A stretch of 64,000 nt of DNA, taken from contig JAJDWX010000015.1 in the NCBI GenBank assembly GCA_022825385.1, positions 115,831 to 179,830 of the forward strand. The letters run 5' to 3'. Positions 29,726 to 38,215 of this stretch are shown here, one piece after another. The position numbers were made by a program, and so were the translations under genes. The DNA is from Rhodothermales bacterium. Its GTDB lineage: Bacteria > Bacteroidota > Rhodothermia > Rhodothermales > VXPQ01. Numbering within the stretch: position 1 is the first letter of the stretch; every line of letters starts with the position of its first letter. The notes under the pieces were generated by a model that worked only from the letters and a program-made list of their open reading frames with translations, ran no database searches and had not been told where the DNA came from.

Positions 29726-30118
29726 CTATCCTCTTTCCACGATCTCCCGCTCCCGGCCGAGGTCCCGGTTGTAGGCCTCTTTCGTAGTGAATTTTTCCGG
29801 ATAGCGCGCCCGTAGCTTCGCAATATTGATGCGTTGCACTTCTTCCTGATCGACGCCGAGCGCGTCCCGGATCACGGCCATGTACCATTCGAGATCGCCC
29901 AATTCCTCGACCAGGTTGGGCTTGTCGAGCGTGCCTCCGTAGTAGAGCGCGCGCTTGATGGCGTCCAGCAGTTCCCCCGCCTCGGTGGCGAGGCCGATGG
30001 CCCCGTGCAGCAATTCGGGCGATACGGCGCCTTCGTCGCCGCCGTCGCCTATATGAAACTGTCGGGACAAGGTGCGCAGGGCGTCGGACTGATAGCTGGA
30101 AGAAGAACGGGAGGACAT
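29726..30118 (-). CDS. MazG-like nucleotide pyrophosphohydrolase
   Basis: LLHGAIGLATEAGELLDAIKRALYYGGTLDKPNLVEELGDLEWYMAVIRDALG (E-x-x-E...E-x-x-D). Confidence 0.88.
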   Translation of the reverse strand: MSSRSSSSYQSDALRTLSRQFHIGDGGDEGAVSPELLHGAIGLATEAGELLDAIKRALYYGGTLDKPNLVEELGDLEWYMAVIRDALGVDQEEVQRINIAKLRARYPEKFTTKEAYNRDLGREREIVERG

Positions 30119-30199
30119 GGTAGCGTTTGCAAGGAAATGAAACAGGAACGGGTGGAGGTTGGCGGGGCGGCGAGGCGGGCGAAACCCGCAACAGGCTCG

Positions 30200-31369
30200 T
30201 TAACGTACGCCAAGCAAGAGATCGGTAACCAACTGGTCGATTTTTTCGTAGGCGAGGCCCCGGGAGGCCAGTTGGCCCCGGTCAAAGGGATGCGCCCGCA
30301 ACGCTTCCGCCGTCTCGCGGGAATAGCCTTCCGCATACGACGGAAAATCGGCGGAGGCTTGCTGCGCCTCGGCAAGCAGTCCCTGAATCGTCGCGTCTTC
30401 GGCGAACGCCTGCGCCTTTTCCTTCAGGATCAGGTAACTCCGCATGCACCCGCGCGCGAAGTCCTTGACCCCTTCGGCGTCCTCGGTGCGATAGGCGTGC
30501 GCGTCGAAATGGCGCGGGCCGTCGTAGCCCACCTCCTCCAGCAGTTTGACGAGGAAAAAGGCAGGCTTGACGTTGTGCGCGGCGAACCGGAAATCCTGGT
30601 CGTAGCGGCCCGGATTCTGGTCGTTCAGGTCGATGTGGAACAGTTTGCCGGCATCCCATGCCTGCGCCACGGCGTGCGTGAAGTTCAGGCCCGCCATATG
30701 TTCATGGGCCACCTCGGGATTCACGCCCACCATCTCGGAAAGGTCCAGCGTAGCGATGAAACCCAGCATGGAGCCTACCGTGGGAAAATATATGTCGCCG
30801 CGCGGCTCGTTCGGCTTCGGCTCCAGCGCGAAACGCAGGTCATACCCCTGGTCCACCACATATTCGCACAGAAAATTCAGGGCTTCCCGCATCCAGCCCA
30901 GCGCATCCACCGGATTCTTCGTGGCGTCGGACTCGGTTCCTTCGCGACCGCCCCAGAAGACATACGTCGTGGCTCCGCATTCCACGCCGAGGTCTATGGC
31001 CCGCATTGTTTTATGGAGGGCGTACGCCCGAACGGCCGGATCGTTGGCGGTAAAGGCGCCGTCCCTGAACGCCGGGTCCGCGAACAGGTTGGTGGTCGCC
31101 ATCGGGACTTTCAGGCCGCGGTCGCCCAGCGCCTGCCTGAAGGAGCGCACAATCTTGTCCCGTTCCCGGGCCGTCGCGTCAATTGGCACCAGGTCGTTGT
31201 CGTGAAAATTGACCCCGTAGGCGCCCGCGTCGGCCAGCATGTGCACGATTTCGACAGGAGAGAAGGGGGCGCGCGTCGGCTCTCCGAACGGGTCGCGGCC
31301 TACGTTTCCGACGGTCCAGAGACCAAACGTGAATTTGTCTTCGGGTTGCGGACAATAGGAATCGGACAT
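30200..31369 (-). CDS. xylA: xylose isomerase
   Basis: [97 protein letters not shown]. Confidence 0.94.
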   Translation of the reverse strand: MSDSYCPQPEDKFTFGLWTVGNVGRDPFGEPTRAPFSPVEIVHMLADAGAYGVNFHDNDLVPIDATARERDKIVRSFRQALGDRGLKVPMATTNLFADPAFRDGAFTANDPAVRAYALHKTMRAIDLGVECGATTYVFWGGREGTESDATKNPVDALGWMREALNFLCEYVVDQGYDLRFALEPKPNEPRGDIYFPTVGSMLGFIATLDLSEMVGVNPEVAHEHMAGLNFTHAVAQAWDAGKLFHIDLNDQNPGRYDQDFRFAAHNVKPAFFLVKLLEEVGYDGPRHFDAHAYRTEDAEGVKDFARGCMRSYLILKEKAQAFAEDATIQGLLAEAQQASADFPSYAEGYSRETAEALRAHPFDRGQLASRGLAYEKIDQLVTDLLLGVR

Positions 31370-31546
31370 GGACGGCGCAGCAAGGAAGGTTTCGGGGCAA
31401 GGACGGTTCGAATCGATAAGGTACGAAGGAACGACCCCAGAAAGTACCCATGCAGGCCGCCGATTCGGTCCACGACGCTCGGCGGCGTACGCGGCGCGCG
31501 CGGGCAAGGCATGACAAAGCAGCGCGGCAGGCCTCCGCAACGGGAA

Positions 31547-31592
31547 CCTTACTTATTTAGGCGCGCAAAACGCCGACCTTAATTATTTAACC
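31547..31592. repeat. AT-rich repeat related to 4945-4989
   Basis: CCTTACTTATTTAGGCGCGCAAAACGCCGACCTTAATTATTTAACC in the xylA / symporter divergent intergenic region. Confidence 0.6.
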
Positions 31593-31725
31593 GGTGTTTT
31601 TCGGGCATGCCCAAACGCCGGGAAACGACGGCCCTGCGCCCCGCGCGGAACAAGGAAGCGGCATGATTCCTTAAAAGCGCGGAAAATTCATCCAATTCAT
31701 ACAAATTACTTCCGGAACCCGCAAC

Positions 31726-33480
31726 ATGAGCACACTGGCAACGCTGGACTGGATCATCATCGCCGCCTATTTCATGGTGATATTAGGCTTGGCCTGGTGG
31801 GTGATCCGACAAAAAACGGACACCACGACGGATTATTTTCTCGCAGGCCGCCACCTCGGGTGGTTCGTCGTGGGCGCCTCCATTTTCGCTTCGAATATCG
31901 GTTCGGAGCACCTTGTCGGACTGGCCGGTTCCGGGGCCACCGATGGCGTCGCGCTGGCGCACTACGAATTGCACGCCTGGTGCCTGCTCGTGCTGGGATG
32001 GGTGATGGCTCCGTTCTACATGCGGTCGAAAGTGTTCACGATGCCGGAGTTTCTGGAACGGCGTTTCTCTCCCGCCTCGCGTACGCTCCTGTCGGTCATT
32101 TCCCTCGTAGCCTACGTCCTGACCAAGATCGCCGTGGGCATCTTTGCGGGCGGCGTGGTGTTCAGCGTACTGCTGCCGGAAATCAATTTCCTGGGGATGA
32201 ACAGTTTCTGGCTGGGCTCCATTCTGGTGATCCTGTTCACGGGCGCCTACAGCGTGCTGGGCGGGTTGCGCGCCGTGGCGTACACCGAGGCGCTGCAAAC
32301 CGTTATTCTGGTGCTGGGTTCGTTTCTGGTGCTCGTTTTCGGGTTGCAGGCTATCGGGGGCTGGGGCGAACTCCGCGCCATCGTCGGACCCGAAATGTTC
32401 AATCTGTGGAAGCCGCTGGTGCCCGAAGGGATCAGCGCCACCTGGGCCCCGATTCGGGAAGGCGGTCAGATGGCGTGGTATTTCAATAACCAATACCCCT
32501 GGCTGGGGATGCTTTTTTGCGCGCCGATCATTGGCCTCTGGTACTGGACCACCGATCAATACATCGTACAGCGCGTCCTGGGCGCTCCCAACGAAACCGA
32601 GGCGCGGCGCGGCTCTATCGCCGCGGCCATTCTGAAGTTGCTCCCGGTCTTTATTTTCATCATCCCCGGGATCATTGCCTTTGCGCTGGCGAAGTCCGGC
32701 GAGGTTCAGTCCATCCGCGACGCGATGTTCAACGCCGAGGGCGAACTGGTCACGGAAAACGCCCAGGCCGCGCTGCCCTTGCTCGTGGCGCACATTTTGC
32801 CCGTGGGGATTCGCGGAATCGTGGTGGCCGGCCTGCTGGCGGCGCTGATGAGTTCCCTCGCGGGCGTTTTCAATGCATCGTCCACCCTTTTCACCATGGA
32901 TTTCTACAGCCGTCTGCGTCCCGGCGCGTCGGAGCGGCATCTGGTGTGGATGGGGCGCATCGCCACGGGGGCCATGGTTGTGATAGGCCTGGCGTGGATT
33001 CCGGTTATCCAGGGAGGACGCGGCCTGTACGACTATTTGCAGGGCGTGCAGGCCTACCTGGGGCCGCCCATTTTCGTGGTCTTTTTCCTGGGCATTTTCA
33101 ACAAGCGGCTGAACAAGGAGGGATGCCTCGCCGCCCTGCTCGTCGGGTTCGCGCTTGGCCTGTTCCGGCTGGCGGTGGATACGCCCGTCGCCCTGATGGA
33201 CGATTTCGCCTATGCCGAGGGCTCTTTCCTGTGGATCGTGAACAACATCTTCTTCCAGTACTACAGCCTGTTGATCTTCCTCGTTTGCATACTGGCCATG
33301 GTGGGCGTCAGTTACTTGACGCGGCCCCCGGCGTACGAACAGATCAGCGGCCTCACCTTCGGTACGCTTACGGAAGAGCACCGGTCCAGTTCGCGGTCCA
33401 GCTGGGACTGGAAAGACGTGCTGTTCACCGTGCTTGTGCTGGTCCTGATCCTGACGGCGTACCTGTACTTTACTGGTTGA
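31726..33480 (+). CDS. sodium/solute symporter (SSS family), probable sugar transporter
   Basis: TTDYFLAGRHLGWFVVGASIFASNIGSEHLVGLAGSGATDG...GGLRAVAYTEALQTVIL; multi-TM. Confidence 0.93.
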   Translation: MSTLATLDWIIIAAYFMVILGLAWWVIRQKTDTTTDYFLAGRHLGWFVVGASIFASNIGSEHLVGLAGSGATDGVALAHYELHAWCLLVLGWVMAPFYMRSKVFTMPEFLERRFSPASRTLLSVISLVAYVLTKIAVGIFAGGVVFSVLLPEINFLGMNSFWLGSILVILFTGAYSVLGGLRAVAYTEALQTVILVLGSFLVLVFGLQAIGGWGELRAIVGPEMFNLWKPLVPEGISATWAPIREGGQMAWYFNNQYPWLGMLFCAPIIGLWYWTTDQYIVQRVLGAPNETEARRGSIAAAILKLLPVFIFIIPGIIAFALAKSGEVQSIRDAMFNAEGELVTENAQAALPLLVAHILPVGIRGIVVAGLLAALMSSLAGVFNASSTLFTMDFYSRLRPGASERHLVWMGRIATGAMVVIGLAWIPVIQGGRGLYDYLQGVQAYLGPPIFVVFFLGIFNKRLNKEGCLAALLVGFALGLFRLAVDTPVALMDDFAYAEGSFLWIVNNIFFQYYSLLIFLVCILAMVGVSYLTRPPAYEQISGLTFGTLTEEHRSSSRSSWDWKDVLFTVLVLVLILTAYLYFTG

Positions 33481-33528
33481 CGGGGCCGCCCGCCCGCCGG
33501 GTTTGCGCCGGCAAGGCCGCCGCGCAGG

Positions 33529-34455
33529 CTATTTCCATCCGATTTCCGCCAGCGCCGGCAGGTGGTCGGACGGAAAGCGTCCGCTGGCGGTCTTGTCCGG
33601 CAGGATGCGGTGGGCGTATACGGATACGCCCACGCTGACGAAGACGTAGTCTATGCGCGCGCCGGGCGCAATGGCCTCGAACCCGTTCCAGGTGGACAGG
33701 GGTCCTTCGTGGGGCTGTTCCGAAGCGTACAGGGCGTCGGAAAACGCTTTGGCGAGCACGGCGTACGGCGCGCTGTTTTCCCGGGCGTTGAAATCCCCCG
33801 TGAGCGCGACGGGCAATGTCCTGGCCTCTTTGTTCGCCTCTTCTGCATGCGCGGCGGCCAGGGTTCCGAGACGCTCCGCGATCAGTTCCGCGCTACGGGT
33901 TCGGGCTTCGGCCCCCCGGTGGTCGAAATGCGTATTGGCCGCGAGGAACGCTTCGCCGGTTTGCCGGTCGCGCAATACCGCCCAGGTGGCGATGCGCTCC
34001 AGCGCCGCGTCCCAGGACCGGCTTCCGGGAATATCCGGCGTTTCGGAAAGCCAGAATGCGCCCCAACGCAGGGTGTCCAGCCGGTCTCGCCGGTAGAAAA
34101 TCGGGGCGAACTCCCCCCGCTCCGCGCCGTCTTCGCGGCCCACCCCCAGCCAGGCGTACTCGGGGAGCAAGGCTTGCAAATCGTCGATTTGTCCTTTCAG
34201 TGCCTCCTGAAGGCCCGCGACGTCTACTTGCTGGTCCCGGATCAGGTTCGCCACGGCTTCCTTGCGATGGGGCCAGGCGTCCGGGCCGTCGTCCGGGTTG
34301 TCGTACCGGATATTGAACGACAGGACGCGCAGCGTATCGCTTGCGGCGCCGCCCGGGTTTGCGGGGGCTGCGGCGGTCTCCGCGCCGTATGCCGCAAGCG
34401 CAAGGCCCGGCAGGGTCAGCAGACTCGTCAACAGGGCAAGGAGCGGAAAGGACAT
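33529..34455 (-). CDS. endonuclease/exonuclease/phosphatase family protein, secreted
   Basis: LRVLSFNIRYDNPDDGPDAWPHRKEAVANLI...LQEALKGQ, TGDFNARENS, RIDYVFVS, PSDHLPALAEI. Confidence 0.92.
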   Translation of the reverse strand: MSFPLLALLTSLLTLPGLALAAYGAETAAAPANPGGAASDTLRVLSFNIRYDNPDDGPDAWPHRKEAVANLIRDQQVDVAGLQEALKGQIDDLQALLPEYAWLGVGREDGAERGEFAPIFYRRDRLDTLRWGAFWLSETPDIPGSRSWDAALERIATWAVLRDRQTGEAFLAANTHFDHRGAEARTRSAELIAERLGTLAAAHAEEANKEARTLPVALTGDFNARENSAPYAVLAKAFSDALYASEQPHEGPLSTWNGFEAIAPGARIDYVFVSVGVSVYAHRILPDKTASGRFPSDHLPALAEIGWK

Positions 34456-34627
34456 GGCGTTGCGGGCGTTGCGAATCGGGTTGGGGAAATGGCGGCGGGC
34501 AAAGTTGCGGCCTGTTTGCAAGGTACCGAATTCGGGGAATCGTCGCGCGCAGCGGAACCGGGCGGGGCGGGAATATGAATAAGGAACGCGCAGCCAGTAT
34601 GTCGAACACGGCAAGACAATCAGGGTT

Positions 34628-35857
34628 ATGGCGGACTTTACGGAAGAACAATTACTGGATATCGTTGCGGCGGGCGAGTCGGACCGAGTCGAGTTCAAGG
34701 AATCGTTGCTTGGCGCAGCTCCTGTCCGGATCAGGCAGGCTATCTGTGCTTTCGCCAACGATTTGCCTGGGCACGAAGAGCCCGGCCTTATTCTGGTAGG
34801 CGTAAGAGACGATGGAGCCATAGGCGACCTTTCGATCACAGATCGGCTTCTTCAGCAGTTGGCCGATATGAAAACGGACGGCAATATCGTGCCGCCGCCC
34901 TCGCTAACGGTGCATAAATACGTCCTGCAAGGCAAGGAAGTAGCTGTCGTCGCCGTGCAGCCGTCCAACTCGCCGCCCGTCCGGTACAAAGGGACCATCT
35001 ATACCCGGATCGGGTCGCGCCAGGGTATCGCTACGGCGCAGGAGGAACGTATTCTCAACGAAAAGCGGCGGCATAAAGATATTCCGTTCGATATTCATCC
35101 CGTTCCTACGGCCAGCGTATCCGATCTGAACCTGACTCGTTTCGAAAACGAATATCTGCCTCGTGCATTTTCGAACGAGGTGCTGGCTGCCAACGACCGC
35201 AGCACGGAAGAACAACTGGCGGCGACGAAAATGATTGCCGCCGCCGATCAATCCACGCCAACCGTGCTGGGCATTCTCGCTATCGGAAAAAATCCGCAGG
35301 ATTTTCTGCCCGGCGCCTACGTACAGTTTCTCAGAATCAATGGCAACGAATTGACGGACGAAATAATCGACGCCAAAGAAATACGCGGGGCGGTTCCAGA
35401 ACTCCTTCGCGATCTCGAAGAAAAACTGGCCGCCCATAATCGTACATCTGTGGATATTACAACGCACAACCTTGAAAAACGAACGGAGTCATATCCCATG
35501 GCGGCGCTCCAGCAGATCACTCGTAACGCCGTGATGCATCGGACGTACGAAGCGACCAATGCGCCGATTCATGTCTACTGGTTCAATGACCGTATTGAGG
35601 TAACGAATCCCGGCGGCGCATTCGGCGCAGTTACAAGCGAGCGTTTCGGAGAGCCGGGATTGGTTGATTATCGCAACCCGAATCTGGCGGATGCGATGAA
35701 AACCCTGGGACATGTGCAGCGTTTCGGGGTAGGAATAGCTATCGCGAAAAGGCTATTGGTTGAGGCTGGACATCCAGAACCCGAATTCAATGTTTCAGAT
35801 TCCGTTGTGTCCGTAACAATCAGGAGCAGGAAAAACCCGGAGGAGACAGAACGATGA
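34628..35857 (+). CDS. AlbA_2 (Schlafen-like) domain / putative ATP-binding regulator
   Basis: ESDRVEFKESLLGAAPVRIRQAICAFANDLPGHEEPGLILVGVRDDG; ALQQITRNAVMHRTYEATNAPIHVYWFNDRIEVTNPGG (HATPase-like end). Confidence 0.9.
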   Translation: MADFTEEQLLDIVAAGESDRVEFKESLLGAAPVRIRQAICAFANDLPGHEEPGLILVGVRDDGAIGDLSITDRLLQQLADMKTDGNIVPPPSLTVHKYVLQGKEVAVVAVQPSNSPPVRYKGTIYTRIGSRQGIATAQEERILNEKRRHKDIPFDIHPVPTASVSDLNLTRFENEYLPRAFSNEVLAANDRSTEEQLAATKMIAAADQSTPTVLGILAIGKNPQDFLPGAYVQFLRINGNELTDEIIDAKEIRGAVPELLRDLEEKLAAHNRTSVDITTHNLEKRTESYPMAALQQITRNAVMHRTYEATNAPIHVYWFNDRIEVTNPGGAFGAVTSERFGEPGLVDYRNPNLADAMKTLGHVQRFGVGIAIAKRLLVEAGHPEPEFNVSDSVVSVTIRSRKNPEETER

Positions 35858-36882
35858 GCGTTCCCGTTTTGACGTTCTTCAACAACAAGGGCGGCGTCGG
35901 TAAAACCTCGCTGGTTTACCATCTCGCGTGGATGTTGGCCGATATGGGTTATCAGGTGCTGGCCTGCGACCTTGATCCGCAAGCGAACCTCACGGCGGCG
36001 TTTCTGGAAGAGGATCAGTTGGAAGCGCTCTGGCATAGCGAAAACGAGGCGCCTGCAAAGACCATTTTGCAATGTGTTCAACCCTTGACGCGCGTGGGCG
36101 ATATCAGAGAACCGATGCTTACGCCTATTCCAGAACCAAGCCTGATACCCGGTTGTCTGGCGCTGATACCTGGCGACCTGGCGCTGGCGGGATTCGAAGA
36201 TACCCTCTCGTCGGAATGGCCCAACGCATTGGGGTCGAGCGAGTTATATCGCCCCTTCCGTATTTTGACCGCATTTTCGACGGTTATGCAGTCCGGGGCA
36301 AGTCAGATGGACGCCGATGTTATTCTGGCCGATGTCGGGCCCAACCTGGGCGCTATTAATCGTTCTGCGTTGATCGCCACCGATTACATTGTCGTTCCGC
36401 TGGGCGCCGATCTGTTTTCGCTCCAGGGCCTGCGCAATCTTGGCCCCACGCTGAATGGGTGGCGGCAGGACTGGCAACAGCGCAAAAACTACTGGAAAGA
36501 ACCGGAAATTTCGCTGCCCAATGGGGAAATGGAGCCCGTCGGCTATGTGGTGCAGCAACACAGCGTTCGCCTTAACCGTCCCGTGAGAGCATATGACAAG
36601 TGGGTGAACCGCATGCCGGAAGAATACGCCCGCAATCTACTTGACGACCAACAGGGACCGTATCCCGCGAAGCCGACAGAGGATCCGGAACACGCCCTCG
36701 CCACCGTGAAACACTATCGAAGCCTGGTCCCGATGGCGCAGGAGGCCCGCAAACCCATCTTTCATCTGACCCCAGCCGACGGAGCCATTGGCAGCCATGC
36801 AGCGGCAACCAACGATGCCCGCCAGGATTTCCGGGCGCTGGCGCAAAAGATTATAGAACGAATTGGGCTGAGGGAGGCATGA
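35854..36882 (+). CDS. ParA-family ATPase
   Basis: VLTFFNNKGGVGKTSLVYHLAWMLADMGYQVLACDLDPQANLT, DVILADVGPNLGAINRSAL; ATGA overlap with the AlbA gene. Confidence 0.92.
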   Translation: MSVPVLTFFNNKGGVGKTSLVYHLAWMLADMGYQVLACDLDPQANLTAAFLEEDQLEALWHSENEAPAKTILQCVQPLTRVGDIREPMLTPIPEPSLIPGCLALIPGDLALAGFEDTLSSEWPNALGSSELYRPFRILTAFSTVMQSGASQMDADVILADVGPNLGAINRSALIATDYIVVPLGADLFSLQGLRNLGPTLNGWRQDWQQRKNYWKEPEISLPNGEMEPVGYVVQQHSVRLNRPVRAYDKWVNRMPEEYARNLLDDQQGPYPAKPTEDPEHALATVKHYRSLVPMAQEARKPIFHLTPADGAIGSHAAATNDARQDFRALAQKIIERIGLREA

Positions 36883-37017
36883 AAGTACGTTTCGCCTGAA
36901 GGGTACAATCAGGATGAACGTCTCGATTGCGCCTGCGCGGCAAGATATTCCGGCCAGCGACATCATTCCCGAATACGTCAAGAATGTAGCCCCGTCAAAC
37001 CTCTTTGCCGCATAGAA
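36833..37017 (+). repeat. parA-tail/hsdR-leader repeat (copy 1) fused to the last 60 bp of a deleted hsdR
   Basis: 36833-36957 matches 38080-38203; 36958-37017 matches 40693-40752 (hsdR 3' end). Confidence 0.8.
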
Positions 37018-37115
37018 GCCCACACGTTTTTCGGGAAACCTTCGGGCGACTGGCTGGTTGTCGATAAACGTATTTTTCCAAAAAAAGCGTGAATGAAACC
37101 CTTTTTGAGGAGTTT

Positions 37116-37146
37116 ATTCACGAATATTTACCCATTTATCGTGAAT
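37116..37146. promoter_or_regulatory. inverted repeat ATTCACGA-N15-TCGTGAAT immediately upstream of fic
   Basis: Perfect 8-bp arms 37116-37123 and 37139-37146; a further GTGAAT copy at ~37090. Confidence 0.5.
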
Positions 37147-37162
37147 GCGATGCCATAACGAC

Positions 37163-38053
37163 ATGGCGATTACCCGGCCCATACAAAACCGTATCCAGGA
37201 CCTGAAGCGGGCGTACGATACTTTGCGTCGGGGCAAGGAAGCGTTACTGGCCATGATCGACGGAGTGGAGATTGCCGAGACGGTGTACAACTCGAACGCG
37301 ATCGAGAATTCAACCCTTACGCTTGAGGAGACGGAGCGAATCCTTTTGGAGGAGATGCTTTCCCGCAACGTGTCTGTACGGGAAATCTTCGAGGCAAAGA
37401 ACCTGGCCCGCGTCATGGAATACAAACGCGCCAAAGCCAGGAGCAGCGAGTTAAGCAAAGACCTGATACTCCGTTTGCATCGAATGCTCATCGGCGGTAT
37501 TGACGACGGCATCGCCGGACGTTTTCGCCAGCCGGGGGAATACGTGCGCGTGGGGATGCACATTGCGCCCGCGCCCGAACGCGTGGAGGGCATGATGGAC
37601 GATCTGCTCGCCGAATATTCCAGCGATCTCGGCTCCTACTTCCTTGACAAGATTGCCCGGTTTCATCTTGATTTCGAGAACATCCATCCTTTTTGCGACG
37701 GCAACGGTCGCCTGGGGCGCGTACTCATAAATTTTCAACTCATCCAACTCGGCCTGCCGCGTCTTATTCTTCGCAATGCGGATAAAGAACGGTACTATCG
37801 GGCATTCAGGGAATACGACAATCGCCAGGCGACGAAGACGATGGAAGACATGCTGGCGGCGGCGCTCACAGAGTCCCTGCACAAAAGGCTGAGTTATTTG
37901 CGGGGAGAGGTCATTGTCCGGTTGTCGGATTACATCAGGCAGCACGGGCTTTCGGCGCCTGCGGTTACTAATGCCGCTCGCCGCCAGACCATTCCCGCGT
38001 TTCGCGAGAAGGGCGTGTGGAAGATCGGGGCGGAATTCGCGTACGGGACCTGA
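37163..38053 (+). CDS. Fic-domain protein (predicted AMPylase, N-terminal inhibitory helix)
   Basis: HPFCDGNGRLGR Fic motif; NSNAIENSTL inhibitory-type motif; C-terminal winged-helix-like tail. Confidence 0.92.
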   Translation: MAITRPIQNRIQDLKRAYDTLRRGKEALLAMIDGVEIAETVYNSNAIENSTLTLEETERILLEEMLSRNVSVREIFEAKNLARVMEYKRAKARSSELSKDLILRLHRMLIGGIDDGIAGRFRQPGEYVRVGMHIAPAPERVEGMMDDLLAEYSSDLGSYFLDKIARFHLDFENIHPFCDGNGRLGRVLINFQLIQLGLPRLILRNADKERYYRAFREYDNRQATKTMEDMLAAALTESLHKRLSYLRGEVIVRLSDYIRQHGLSAPAVTNAARRQTIPAFREKGVWKIGAEFAYGT

Positions 38054-38079
38054 TACGCTATTCAGGCCCAGGGCGCGGC

Positions 38080-38203
38080 GGGCGCTGGCGCAAAAGATTA
38101 TAGAACGAATTGGGCTGAGGGAGGTATGAAAGTATTTTCGCCTGATAGATGAAATCAGAATGAGCGCCTGGGTTGCACCTGCGGGGGAAGATTTTCCGAC
38201 CAG
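38080..38203 (+). repeat. parA-tail/hsdR-leader repeat (copy 2), intact leader of hsdR
   Basis: gggcgctggcgcaaaagattatagaacgaattgggctgagggagg... duplicated from 36833. Confidence 0.85.
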
Positions 38204-38215
38204 TATGAATGGATA

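Noticed and set aside
29834-31582. 582-aa plus-strand ORF
   Set aside because: Antisense to MazG-like and xylA; composition is shadow-like.
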